The notes under the pieces are model-generated. The model was not told the origin of the DNA and searched no databases. It saw only the letters and a program-made list of their open reading frames with translations. Below, piece by piece: positions 45,527 through 56,030 of a stretch of 64,000 nt of DNA (positions within the stretch are counted from its first letter, which is position 1; the number at the start of each line of letters is the position of its first letter). Source of the DNA: Gymnothorax reevesii (taxonomy: Eukaryota > Chordata > Actinopteri > Anguilliformes > Muraenidae). The stretch spans positions 153,223,947 through 153,287,946 of the forward strand of contig CM056573.1 of the NCBI GenBank assembly GCA_029721435.1. The letters are read 5' to 3'. A program made the position numbers and the translations under genes.

Positions 45527-46620
45527 CTATCGGCAACTTAATGCAGTTACCCGCAAAGACGCCTATCCTCTACCACGCATTGACGAAGCGCTAGACTACA
45601 TCGTGGGGTCCAGTTGGTTCAGCTCGCTGGACCTCCGCAGTGGATACTGGTAAGTGAGGCTAGCTCCTAGTGCTAAAGCTAGGACCGCCTTCACCATAGG
45701 GGGGATTGTGGAATTTTAGGGTAATGCCGTTCGGCCTTTGCAACGCTCCGGCGACCTTTGAACGGCTCATGGAAAGAGTGCTGTCGACCGTCCCTCGAAG
45801 TCGCTGTGTCGTGTACCTAGAGGACCTCTTGTTGCACGCCAGCAACTTTGAGCAAGCCCTCGAGAATCTAAGTGAGGTGTTTACTGCAATTCAACTGGCT
45901 GGGCTATGGTTGAATCCCCGGAAGTGCCAGCTTCTCCGGAGGGAGACTGCCTTCCTGGGGCACCTCGTAAGCGAGCAAGGAGTGGAAACCGACCCGGTTA
46001 AGGTAACTGCAGTGTCAGAGTGGCCGACAACGGCGGACGTGGGCAAGCTACGAAGCTTCCTGGGGCTGGCTAGCAACTACCGGCGCTACGTGCGGGACTT
46101 CGCCTCCATAGCTAGCCCTCTCCATCGCCTCACTGACAAGCACCAGGCCTTTAACTGGACCGACGAGTGTCCGGCAGCCTTTGCACAGCTCAAGACAGCC
46201 CTCACTCAGGCCCCAGTGCTGGCGTACCCTGATGTCTGCCGGCCCTTCATCGTGGACACTGACGCTAGCAATACAGGCGTGGGGGCGGTGCTATCACAGG
46301 CGGACGGTGAGGGGGAGCATGTAATCGCCTACTACAGTCGTGCTCTGAGCTGAGCTGAAAAGAACTACTGCGTCACACGCCGAGAGCTGCTGGCCGTCAT
46401 CCTAGCCATCCGTCACTTCCGCCCCTACCTCCAGGGCACCTCCTTCCGCCTGCGCACAGATCACGCCTCACTCACGTGGCTCCTGCGGTTCAAGAACCCG
46501 GAAGGGCAAGTAGCAGGGTGGTTAGAGACATTACAAGAGTACAACTTTACAATTGAGCACCGTGCGGGCCGTCTACATGGAAATGCTGATACCCTATCAC
46601 GAAACTGTAAGCCATGTCAG
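45527..46620 (+). pseudogene. Gypsy RT and RNase H, broken
   Basis: [20 protein letters not shown] and [12 protein letters not shown] (with TAA after GYW) carry the first catalytic Asp. FRVMPFGLCNAPATFERLME follows. The catalytic box is VVYLEDLLLHA, so the usual Y-x-D-D has become YLED and lost one metal-binding Asp. Connection: FLGLASNYRRYVRDFASIAS. RNase H starts IVDTDASNTGVGAVLSQ; TGA follows YYSRALS where the family continues. AEKNYCVTRRELLAVILAI and TDHASLTWLLRFKNPEGQVA complete the domain. Confidence 0.85.
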
Positions 46621-48109
46621 AGAATGGAGGAACGGGAACAACCTGAACCACAGGTGGTGGAGGTGCGGGGAATAGAGGAGGTGGAAGGGTGGCTGCCGTG
46701 GGAAAATCAGCAGCTGCGGGAGGCGCAAGAGGCTGATGCTGTTCTGCAACAGGTGAGGGGCTGGCTGGAGGCTGGCCCATTTCCGGAGGGGCTGGAGCTT
46801 AAGGCGTACTGGGGGCAATGAAGGAGTCTGGAGCTGCGAGACGGGCTGGCGTATCAGTGGTGGCGGGCTCCTGGCCGGGGCAACGACCTGCTGCGTCTAC
46901 TAGTGCCTCACTCATTACGCTCGCAAGTCCTTGGACTGGTGCACGGCTCGATGGGGGCGGGCCACTTTGGAGTCAACAAGACCCTGCATCATCTCCGGCA
47001 GCATTTCTACTGGCCGAGCTGCCGCCGAGCGCCGCCGAGACGTTGAGCTTCACGTTCACTGCTGCGATACCTGCACGGCCCACAAGGGTCCTGGCGAGAC
47101 TTCACACGCCCCGCTGCAGCGCTACGTTGTGGGGGCGCCCATGGAGAGAGTGGGTGGCGATGTCCTGGGGCCATTCCCCACCACCGAGTCTGGCAACCGG
47201 TACGTCCTAGTGGCGATGGATTACTTCACAAAGTGGCCCGAGGCGTACGCCATTCCTGACCAGAGAGTCATATTCCTGACTGAGACGGTGGCCAGCCGCC
47301 TGGGGGAGGAAATGTTCGCCCCGTTCGGAGTCCCAGGGGAGCTGCACAGTGACCAGGAGCGGAACATCGAAGCCAAGGTAATGGCGGCTGTCTGCAAACG
47401 CCTGGGCATTGTGAAAACCCGCACCACTCCCCTTCACCCTCAGAGTGACGGATTAGTAGAGTGCTTCAACCGGACACTCGCCACCCACCTAGCAACTCTA
47501 GCTAGCCAACAGCAACTGGACTGGGACCAGCATCTACCGCTGGTGCTGTGGGCGTATCGCTCAGCCGTGCAGGAATCCAGCCTCTGCACTCCTGCCGCAC
47601 TGATGCTAGGGCGCGAGCTCTGAACACCCGTCGACCTAGTGTTCGGCCCCCTCCCCACTGAGGAAGAGCCCCGGATAGGTGAGGCTACCTATTACCACCA
47701 GCTCCTTGAACGCATGCGAGTGGCACACGACTTCGCTCGGAGGGCTCAGGAAACTGCGGGCCTTCGCCAAAAACGGCACCACGACAACCGTTGCCGCGGG
47801 CGAGCTTTTGCTTCAGGGAGTCAGGTCTGGGTCTACTGCCCGAAACGCCAGAAAGGCCGATCTCCCAAACTACAAACACACTGGCGCAGCCCTGCAGAAG
47901 TGCTGCACAGACTGGGAGAAGTGACCTATAGGGTGCGGATGCCTGACGCCTGGCGGGTGGTGGTCTTACACCAAGACAGGCTGGCCCCCTACCAGCCTTG
48001 GGCTGCCAGCCCTGCCCCCAGCGCCGTGACACAGCAGCCTGGGCTTACCAGCAGGCCTGTCCGTCAGCGACGAACACCAGGACATTTTGGGGACTTTGTT
48101 ATGGGGTAA
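46621..48109 (+). pseudogene. Gypsy integrase, broken
   Basis: Zinc region: GSMGAGHFGVNKTLHHLRQH with CCDTCTAHKG. Core: first Asp in VGGDVLGPFPTTESGN, second in ELHSDQERNIEA (usual DQG-N has become DQE-N), Glu in SDGLVECFNRTLATH. A TGA after MLGREL and frame changes near 46820 and 46930 break it. The C-terminal SH3-like part (GSQVWVYCPKRQKGRSPKLQ) and a tail to GDFVMG-stop follow. No chromodomain is seen, unlike the element at 21.5-23 kb. Confidence 0.85.
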
Positions 48110-48201
48110 TGTTTTTCTTTATTGTTTATTGTTGATGTTTTGTTGCTTGGGAGGGTTCTTTGTGGGGTTGTCGGGGACAGTGACCCCTTAGGTGGGGGCA
48201 A

Positions 48202-48510
48202 TGTGGTGATCCTGCCCCAGTTCACATGTTTAACCACTAAAAAAATAGCGGAGTGTCACGATTGGCTGCACCGGGTGGGGAGAGGGAGCCAATCGGGTCC
48301 AGGGCGGTGGGGTATAAGAGGGCTGAGTTGCCAGAATAATGTGTGCTGTTGTTAATGATGTGTGATTTTGGAGTTGTGAGTTTGGCTATTAGAGGAGAAG
48401 AAACGACCCTTTTAAGGGCCGAACAACAAATAAACCGAAGCCCGCCCCGGGCGATGCGAGAACCGCTATTCCTGCCTCAGTCTCAGTCCCTCAGTAGCAA
48501 AACTGCTACA
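48202..48510 (+). repeat. 3' LTR
   Basis: Same plan as the 5' LTR; most differences fall in the first 120 bp. The palindrome is off by one base (GACCCTTTTAAGGGCC). Confidence 0.92.
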
Positions 48511-51434
48511 ATAATATCCTATAATGTAGGTATTTTTTCCCCATGAAGAAAAATTCTGAAAGGCAAATATGAAAATTAACTTTCACTCAGGACTCTCCAA
48601 AAGAAATAATCCCCAAGTTATGCCAATATTACAATTTCAATACTTCTCATAGAGGTATCTGAAGCTAACGTTGCATACAAAATAAATATAATATCAGTCA
48701 CATTGAAGAAGTCGCTTTTAGGTCACATTTATGTTGCAATATACATGGAAATACATATGCCCATTTGGAAATATAGAGAATATGTTATATCAATATCAAG
48801 AAAATATATTTTGTCAGCTATTTCAAACAGCATTTTCTGTTTTAACCTGTTACCACTCCGACGGCCCGTAATCAGGGAAGGGAAGTTAAAAATATACTAC
48901 GTCATTTACACAGCTTGTATGCAACTGAGATACTCATGCCACCTATCGTCGGAAAGCTAAGATTCTTGAGATTCAAAGTATAATCATCACAGCAGCTTTA
49001 ATCAACGCCTATGTCAGACCACAAACAAACAAACGAACAGTTACAATACTGATGTAACTCACCATTGAAGCCTCCTAGTACTTTTCCTGTCCAACATATC
49101 CCCTCAAACATGGTCTTGTTACATCCACGAAGTTCCAGTAAATCCAACCAAGTAAAGTTTTTAGTCCAAAACACACTATTATACCGGTAAATATCCATGA
49201 ACAGCTCCTGCATCGTTTGAAATGAGTCGGTGGTTATCCACAAAGTTCGCAGCATTAGTAGTCGTTGCTTTGGTACAGATTTAAACAGAACATAGCCATA
49301 TGCGTCAAAATGAAGTCTGCACTCTAACCTTTCGATTGACACCTCACTCGACCAGTTACGAGCTTCCTTGCCCTGTCTACAGCCTGCTATAGCCAACGAG
49401 TGCCTGTGTTGAAACGAAGCTCATGCCTCCTTTTATTGCGTGTAGCCCGAGCAACCAGCAACCAATCGAAACGACGATTGTTGCATTGTAATACCAACGA
49501 AATTCTGGAAACGCCGGTATATAGATTGTTGGGGTGGCAAAAAAGCTAGCGCTGCCTATCGCTCGCGTAAGAGAGAGGACAGAATATGGCTCAGCCGTGC
49601 GTAATGCGTGCTGCGCGTTCCGCAAAACAGAGCGAGGCAGGGAGAGATTTCCAGCGAATGTTTGATGGTTTTTTACGGAGTTTGAAAGAAAAAATAGCGA
49701 AAAGGTTGCGAAAAAATAATTTTCAGTTCAGAAGCTGCAGAGCTGTGCACTCGGCGTGCAAGTGATAGCTCAGGGGAAGAAATATCTGACCAAAACCGTG
49801 ATGGCTCCGTCGCAGAGGAAATGTTTCTCGGGGGAGATGACATTACTCTTGACTAGTACGCATCATATTATAACTTGTATTTCATTATATAATAATATTA
49901 CGTTTATATTTTATTATTATTATTATTATTATTATTATAACATTACGTATTATTTGCATCTGTCACGGAAGGTGGAAGGACGTCATGTTTTCACCGGAGT
50001 TGGTGATTCTGCTTGTTATTATGTAATTCTGTGTCAATAATTACGGAAAAAGGATATGATAATATTATGCTGATATTATGATGACTATATCATTACCATA
50101 TTACGCATTATTACCTCCGTCACCGAAGGTGGAAGGAAGTTATTTTTTCGCCGGCGTTGGTTGTTGTGGGAATTTTAATTTTCATCCCTGTAAGAAATCT
50201 GAGTGAGACAAAGTAAGTAAATAGGATCCATTTTACTATGTGCCACATAGGGTCTTCGTTACAGGCAAGAACAAAGACAAAGGAATATCTCCTTTGCTTT
50301 GGATATATGTAAAAGCACAAAGTCAGAATCTCCTCCCCTTGGGGTTTATATGCACAAATTTGAGTTTATGCCTCAGTAACCTTTTAATTTTTTAATTTTT
50401 TAATTTATCATATACTGTAAATAGTTTGCTATGGAAAGGTTATTTGTTTGTTTACATTTCATATAAAAACATTTTTTACATAACAGCACTAGTTTTGACT
50501 TTTATATGCACAAATTTGAGTTTATGCTTCAGTAACTTTTACTTTTTTTTATTGATCATATATTGTAAATATTTTTACTGTGAGTTTGCGGCGTAAAGGT
50601 TATTTGTTTGTTTAACTTTCATATAAAAAAGCATTTTTTTAAATAACGGCACTCGTTTTGACTCTTATGTGCACAAATTTGAGTTTATGCTTCAGTAACT
50701 TTTTTTCAGCAATATTGATAGTGAATCTGGATATGGGATTGGATTCCACTAAGTGTCACCTTTCATTAGAACCCAACATTATGACTGTACGTTGAAGCGT
50801 TCAAGAGTTATGCCCTTTTATCCTAGGTATGTGACCATGGTTATCCAAAGGTCCTTTTGGGGTCTCCAAATGGCCATTTTTGGAAACGCCTAGACATGGC
50901 CTTAGAAAAACGTGTAAAATGTTCATTTTCCGTAGGATTTTTATCAAATTTGAACTGGAACTAAGTAAGGCTTCATGCTGTGGTCCCATTGTGTTTTTCA
51001 GCTAATAAGTCCCAGCTGCTCTCATCTACAGGCATCTGTTTGCAAAAAAAAAATATAGGCGAGAGTAAAAACCTTCAGTGTGTTCCAGCTTGGATTACTC
51101 AATGACAGTAGCACTTAGAGTATTTCTTTTAGCTGGGGGAAAAACTTCAGAGTGTTTCCTATCAACTGAGACCATAACCATCCATATAGTCCAAACGGTT
51201 CAAGAACAGCGTTCAATTTACTTTGGGTATGCTTTTCATGGGCATTTTAGGCAAATTTTCCCGGAGGTACAAATGACCTTCTATAGTCAGCTGAATGTGT
51301 CAACATAAAAAATCAGACGTTTTCAAGGTTCCACTTTTTCAGTTGTAACGCAATATTTCAACGGTCTCTAAATAACCGACCGCCTCTGTACGCAATCGTT
51401 CATTTTGTCTGTGTATCTCGTGGTAGTTTTTCCT
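48511..51434. other. Non-coding part of the right arm without a left partner
   Basis: No recognised gene. It includes a (TTA)n tract near 49914-49940, where the surrounding unit ATATTATGATGAC/TACCTCCGTCACCGAAGGTGG partly repeats, and a short ~160-bp tandem repeat. 50740-51340 shows weakly similar halves (TTCAAGAGTTATGCC / TTCAAGAACAGCG) but nothing I can name. Confidence 0.45.
50345..50705 (+). repeat. ~160-bp tandem repeat
   Basis: Two full units and the start of a third, each with GCACAAATTTGAGTTTATGC, TCAGTAACTTTT, AGGTTATTTGTTTGTTTA and TTTCATATAAAAA. The full units carry ACATTGT-like TATACTGTAAATA strings. Confidence 0.8.
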
Positions 51435-52182
51435 GCGCACTTCGGAACAAACGCAAAACTATAAAAAATAAGAGCTGTGAAACGATTTCATGCACAATGT
51501 GTTTGAATTACACTGACTGTGTGAATAAAGAGTTAATGAAATGCTCTCTCGCCGAATGTCTGAATCTCGAATATCAATCTAACATAACCTCGGTATCAAA
51601 CGATTGGGTGCAATGCAAACATACTCTCTCTCGCATTCACGTTCAGTATGCTTCACAAAATGTTTTCCACTTCACGTAGCCTCTATGTTTAAGCGCTTAA
51701 AACCTGGGCCATCTTAACATAATTTCTTTTTTTTTAAATATCTTTCATAATAGCTTATATCCAAAATTCCTCGATGAGAGGTGGAATTCAGAGGTGTGCT
51801 ATTTATTCAGATTATTGACATTCTTTCAATCTAACAAGATAGCCTGGTTAGGTCTGTCTGCTGCTCATTATCTATTTATGATTACAGGCCACATTTTGGT
51901 TTTGATTTGTCAGTTAAATGGCTTGATTGCAAGTTAGGCAAAGTACACGGGAAATGATTTAAGGTAAGCCAATAATGCCAAGGCCATGGAGGCTGTCCAA
52001 CCTCGCTGGTAATTAGCGGACTTCAAATCACAGTTTTCTTCCCGGTAGCATTTCAAATGACCGCATTAGGTATATGTCATAGAAAAGGTAGCCTAATAAG
52101 CGAGCTCGTCTGTCTGCCTCATAGTGGCAGTTACTTTTATTGCGCTTAAAATAATCACAATTCCTGAATCGGCGCAGGCCTA

Positions 52183-52545
52183 TATATTGGTAATATATTT
52201 TGCCCTGTTTCCAATCATTTGGTATTTCTCCAGTTTCCAAAGAACGTCTGAGGATGGTGGATAGCGGCTTAAAGATGATCGCACTAAGCTCAATTTTCAG
52301 TTAATAATCTTGAGCATTGGACATGCCCTCTGGCCGAATAAAAACCTGCTCTGAGGTAAAATTCTCAACAAAGTAAGGTAAGTTTAAGGTATCCACAATA
52401 TCCTTGTTATGCAGTGATCCATATTTATTCTTTATGCACTTAACATCCTCTTTGACTTTCCTTTTTCTGCTACAGTACTGAAAGAAGTGCTTAGGGTTAG
52501 TTTTTTGTTAGTTTTCGAAAGAGGAACAAGCTCACGTGGATTTTC
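52183..52545 (-). pseudogene. CR1/L2-like LINE, part upstream of the RT core
   Basis: The minus strand reads NPKHFFQYCSRKRKVKEDVK, NKDIVDTLN, VENFTSEQ and KPLSTILRRSLETGEIPNDW. These are the conserved segments just before the 'N-TPIYKKGD' motif of CR1/L2 reverse transcriptases. The frame reaches ATTACCAATATA and stops at the 23-kb element. The next residues are found at 28927 downward. One small frameshift lies just before the junction. Confidence 0.78.
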
Positions 52546-52659
52546 CAGTGGGACTGTACAAGACTGTAAAAGTGCTTAAAATTTTTGGTAAAGTGCCTGT
52601 GCTTGAGTGGCCAACACTCATAGAAACATTTATCAAGTGCACATCATAAGAGAACAGCC

Positions 52660-53035
52660 TATATCTTTAAAAAGACGTTCTATACAAACTTTAAATTAAG
52701 TCTACGTATTGTACTTGGAAAAAAGCTCCTCACAAAGGGAGAGGTATAGAGCATTTAATTGATCTGCAACATTTTCCCGATGAAAAGGGCACAAAAAGAC
52801 GAGCAGCAGGGTGGCTGGGGTCATTTAAAATACTCATGGCCCGAGATAGGAGCATAGAGCTGTACAGGTCCTCTAAAGCTGGAAGGTCGACGCCGATTAT
52901 CTTGCGTGCATGGCGTAGAACTCTGTCAAGGGATTTTCGCTCCTGAACAGTAAAATTACCAAAGCAAACAGTAAAAGAACTGGTACAAAAATATACCGAT
53001 AAAAATTGGGGTAAAGTGTCCGAATTCACAGTCAC
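52660..53035 (-). pseudogene. LINE RT C-terminus (L2/CR1 group), arm 1
   Basis: The minus strand reads NFTVQERKSLDRVLRHARKI, IGVDLPALEDLYSSMLLSRA and MSILNDPSHPAARLFVPFSS, with GKCCRSIKC. This is the 'K-IG--LP-L-DIY--R---RA--I--DPSHP---LF--LPSGRRYRSI' end of fish L2/CR1 reverse transcriptases. Only the 3' part remains. Its inverse copy lies at 63484-63702. Confidence 0.8.
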
Positions 53036-53551
53036 AAGTCACCTAAAAGCTGCATACGTGACGTGTTAAACCCCCACTTGAGCCCCTTTTCACCAAAGAC
53101 ACCTCTGTAGTACTGTTACTCCAAAGTAGAGGCAAGAAATCTAAACCAAAAGCATTCGTTCTGTGTACAGATTGATCATTGAAACATTAATCTGATTATG
53201 TTTATATGATAATTACAGATCATAAGCATTCATAATTTGTATCTTGGCTATGACATTAAGGTGGTGTGTTTTCAATGCTGGTCAGCATATATTTTTTAAT
53301 TGAATTCAAAAAGGACATGAACAATACTGATTGCAAAATTGCATTTGTTTCATTTGATTTTAAAATAGAGTATTTTATTATTTTTTTAGAGTAAGTTTTC
53401 ACAAACTGCAAGGGTTAACATGTTAGAGAACCAATCAGTGGCAAAGACTGAATGTTGTCGCCACAGCTGTTAAATGACATGTTATGACTAACGATTTCAG
53501 TTTGTATTGAAGGTTGCTACTTTGCAAAATAAAAGTTTTTTATGGTCTTAC

Positions 53552-53600
53552 CTCTGCAAAAGAGCACACACACTAGAGCGATGGTGGCTAGGATTTTCAT
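53552..53600 (-). CDS. Ly6-like gene, first coding exon (signal peptide)
   Basis: On the minus strand the exon codes for MKILATIALVCVLFCR and one further base. That is a basic residue followed by a hydrophobic core, typical of a signal peptide. The donor GCAGAG|GTAAGACC is strong and phase 1, as needed by the exon at 26136-26255. The start is the only ATG in this frame. The combined product (this exon, 26136-26255, 381-524) is a signal peptide plus one complete LU domain, entering the secretory pathway. The intron to the next exon would be 27.3 kb and holds the 23-kb element. Confidence 0.75.
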
Positions 53601-54608
53601 TGCGTTCACCTGAATGATGCACTGCGCAATGAGACAAGCCAGTGACTGTTTAATGTTGTCAGAGTGAGATCGCTGTTGCGAAACTTAAATGTGTGGTGTC
53701 AAATTACCTTTCATGAAAACCGGACATAACCTGGTTCAGTACCTGTGACTTACAACATAACAGAAAATTTTCTAAAGACAATCTTATCTTGAAACAGGTG
53801 AGTTGCAACATCAAGCTCATAGCACAGCATTTTAACTCACCAAATTAATGCAGTATCAGCATAATGAAGGAAACATTGTGTAAAGACGCAGCATCCTCCG
53901 AAATTCAACACTGGTTTGACGGAAATTAACATACAGCTGTGCTCTGAAGTTTGCATACTGTGGCTGAATTTGTGAAATGTTGCCATTTATTTTGAAAATA
54001 TGACTCATCATGCAAAAACCTTGTCTTTTTTTTAGGATGCAGATGTTTATTATTCAGTATAAAGGGCAACGGCCCATATACAAATAACATTAAATTGATA
54101 ATACAAATACATGTGACGGTGTAAGCAAAAATACGTTGATTTGGAATTGAAGGCAGGTTAAAGTAAAGCTTTTTTTGGGAGAGTTCTGATTTCAGATAAA
54201 AAGCTAATGAAGTGACAAGTTCAACATTGGTGGAGTTAATGTTGTGGTTTTCATTCAGACTTAATTTCGCATTATGAGGTTCACCCATCCCCAAGCAATT
54301 GGAGAGAGACAGATTCTTCAGACAATTAGGCTTTATTGTTGTTGTGTTCTGTGGGTCTGTGTGTTTGGTTAGTTAATTTTAGGTTTATTATTTTTGTTAT
54401 GTTGGTTTTTTGTCCATGTCTTAGTGTTTCACATTTTATTCCTCTCCCGTGTTATTCCAAATTGAAGGACACTGAGCGCGCACACGATTTTTTGTTATAA
54501 AGAGAACGTGATTGTTTGTGAGACCATGAATGCACCTTGTCCTCCTGATAATCAGCCAGATCCCGTTTGTACTTATTCAGTTTGGACTTTTTTAGAACAT
54601 TAGAAAAC

Positions 54609-55560
54609 TTATAAAATGTCCTCTTTCAGTTTCTTTTCAAACGAGTGCTCTCTGTTGGTATTGAGTGACTCAATCTTGGTTCGAACTGTGTCAATTTCAT
54701 TCTGTAGTTCCGCCCGTTGCTTCTTTGCTTCTTCAATTAAAAGTAGAATCAAATCCATTGAACATTTTTTCAAAATAGCTTCCCATTTCGTTTTAAAATC
54801 CAGATTGTCATGGCCAAAAGATGGAAACGTTTTGATACGTAATCCCCGTGGGATCATTTCCGCTCTCCAATAATCCGACAAGGTTATTGTATGCAAGTCC
54901 AGTTTCTTATCCTTCTGCAGTTGTTTCTTGAGTTGGGAATATTAATCACCAGTGTCAGGAGATGTCGAGTCATGTTCGTTTCCAAGTAGAGTATCTTGAA
55001 CAATAATGTTCTTGCCTTGCTCATCCATGAAGAAAACAGTAGATTTAGCCATATTGAAGAAAAATTGGTCCAAAAAACATCCACCAAAGAATGGAGCTGC
55101 TTCCAACAAGACTCGCCCGCACTCGTCCAATTGTAACTATAAAAAATAGATGGAGGAAGCGCTACTTGGATCCAATGGCTATCCAACAGGTGCTCTGTAA
55201 GGCGAGTAAAGTTATGGGGAAAAAAACGATTCCAGGGAATGAAGCTCAATATAAAATAAGGCACTTTTTAAATATGTTTGGAGCTTACGTGGCAGCTCCT
55301 GCGCACTGAGAAGATCATGTGCTAGGCCTGGTAGCCTCCCAAGGCCAGCCTATTTCTACCTGTCGGATCAAGTATGTGTTAGACCTTGATGAAGACCTAG
55401 TGTCAAAACGCGTTGGTCTGTTTTGTTGCCTTGCTCATGAATTAAAATATCACCTATTCTTCATCCTTGACGGAGTGCCTGTATAGTTTTTCCTTGGGTA
55501 GTTGCCTTATTTTATATTGAGCTTCATTCCCTGGAATCGTTTTTTTACCCTTAAAGGTAA
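54609..55560 (-). mobile_element. Probable Penelope-like element fragment
   Basis: Minus-strand frames read CGRVLLEAAPFFGGCFLDQF, QGKNIIVQDTLLGNEHDS (stop), LSDYWRAEMIPRGLRIKTFP and FKTKWEAILKKCSMDLILLL. I associate the DYW..-PRGLRI-..W--IL-KCS-DLM-L pattern with an upstream open frame in Penelope-like elements, but from memory only. A 41-bp inverted repeat (GATTCCAGGGAATGAAGCTC core; 55222-55262 and 55507-55548) encloses a stretch with a hammerhead-like motif, as in the inverted pseudo-LTR ends of these elements. No RT or GIY-YIG domain is left. Confidence 0.5.
55381..55419 (+). ncRNA. Degenerate hammerhead-ribozyme-like motif
   Basis: In order: AGACC (helix I), TTGATGA where the core is CUGAUGA, GAC-CTAGT-GTC hairpin (helix II), AAAAC where the core is GAAAC, GCGTT, then GGTCT, which pairs perfectly with AGACC. 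The layout is the minimal type I hammerhead of Penelope-like elements. Two core bases differ from consensus (C3 to T, G12 to A), so cleavage is unlikely. Confidence 0.45.
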
Positions 55561-55569
55561 AGTAATTTA

Positions 55570-56030
55570 AAGCCATATAATGAATTCTAAGCAGGAATTG
55601 GAGGGCATGTTAACCAAAATGGGTTCTATTGAAAATCAGTACTGGAAATCAAACATTTTTATTGATGGGATTGCAGATGAGAAAGATGAAAGCTGGAATG
55701 ATTCAGAAAAGAAAGACAAATGATCTCAAGCAATCTGGGATTAGATGGCACAAACATTGATATTGAGCGTGCCCAGAGAATTGGACAGTTCCAGGAAGGT
55801 GGAAAGCCCAGGAAAATTGTTGTAAAATGTTTACGCCTAAAAGACAGACAGAGTATCCTTTCTTCTACCAAGAAATTAAAGGGCACAAACATTCATATAA
55901 ATGAAGATTTCTCTGAGGCTGTGGAACGTAGGAGGAAAGAGCTGTTGCAAGTTGAGAACAGCCAGAGAAAGGGGTGGAAAAAGTAATCTTGAAGTATGAT
56001 AATTTGGTCATTATGCCAAGGGGTGGATAA
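55570..56030 (+). pseudogene. LINE ORF1-like fragment
   Basis: Frames read MNSKQELEGMLTKMGSIENQ, FIDGIADEKDESWNDSEKK, GTNIDIERAQRIGQFQEGGK and PRKIVVKCLRLKDRQSILSS. These are the 'IERAHRIG…KPRPIIVKF…DRE-IL' RRM-like segment of non-LTR ORF1 proteins. The end is QVENSQRKGWKK-stop. It belongs to the LINE that continues to 60295. Confidence 0.65.

Larger units (their letters stand above)
43285..48510 (+). mobile_element. Ty3/Gypsy LTR retrotransposon, both LTRs, coding region broken
   Basis: The 308- and 309-bp LTRs (43285-43592, 48202-48510) start TGTGG and end CTACA, with about 15 differences by eye. A primer-binding-like TTGGTGTCAGAAGTGGGAT follows the 5' LTR and a G-rich tract (GGTGGGGGCAA) precedes the 3' LTR. 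Flanking bases ATAT/ATAA are an imperfect target duplication. Gag, protease, RT, RNase H and integrase occur in order but with frameshifts, stops and an RT deletion. The element is much richer in GC than the AT-rich array it entered. It is not a candidate for autonomous activity. Confidence 0.93.
28928..52182. mobile_element. 23-kb foldback-like element with hAT-type ends and 8-bp target duplication
   Basis: Left end TAGGGCTGCGTCGATTCAG; complement of right end TAGGCCTGCGCCGATTCAG. The inverted match continues past GTGATTATTCTAAGCGCAA for hundreds of bases. The flanks are a perfect TATATTGG duplication (28920-28927, 52183-52190). Outside it a LINE reading frame continues from one side (GEIPNDWKQ…) to the other (PIYKKGDRTE). 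The arms pair at 28928-29615 with 51435-52182 and at 30620-32870 with 39745-42985. The 8-bp duplication and the TAGGGCTG end fit the hAT superfamily. No transposase belonging to it is visible; the interior holds only later insertions (L2, small hAT, inverted-repeat element, MITE, Gypsy). It resembles foldback elements in plan. Confidence 0.72.
39745..52182 (-). repeat. Right inverted arm of the 23-kb element (with later insertions)
   Basis: Inverse of the left arm. 39745-41490 pairs with 31300-32870, with one extra ~205-bp unit (39787-39995 duplicates 39996-40200, sharing CATTTTGTGGA-TTGTAGCTCTG). 41490-42985 holds the tandem repeats and 51435-52182 the outer end. A hairpin MITE (43025-43208) and a Gypsy provirus (43285-48510) lie inside the tandem array. 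48511-51434 has no left-arm partner that I can find. Confidence 0.72.
52428..54462 (-). repeat. Inverted duplication, arm 1
   Basis: Pairs in inverse with 62205-64000. Shared landmarks are the LINE pieces, the Ly6 signal exon, its introns and an LTR-like end (TGTTGTGTTCTGTGGGTC near 54335). 54093-54332 is present only in this arm. Substitutions are scattered, so it is not a recent perfect palindrome. Confidence 0.88.

Noticed and set aside
48835..48870. piggyBac-like end (TTAACCTGTTACCACTCC)
   Set aside because: TTAA plus CC start is suggestive, but no inverted partner end or transposase was found nearby.
48998..49625. Two adjoining minus-strand frames (132 and 82 codons)
   Set aside because: No recognisable domain, no splice logic, and they lie in non-coding arm sequence.
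28928..52182. Polinton/Maverick as the identity of the 23-kb element
   Set aside because: Size and long inverted ends fit, but the target duplication is 8 bp rather than 6, the ends start TAGG, and no DNA polymerase B, integrase or capsid gene is present.
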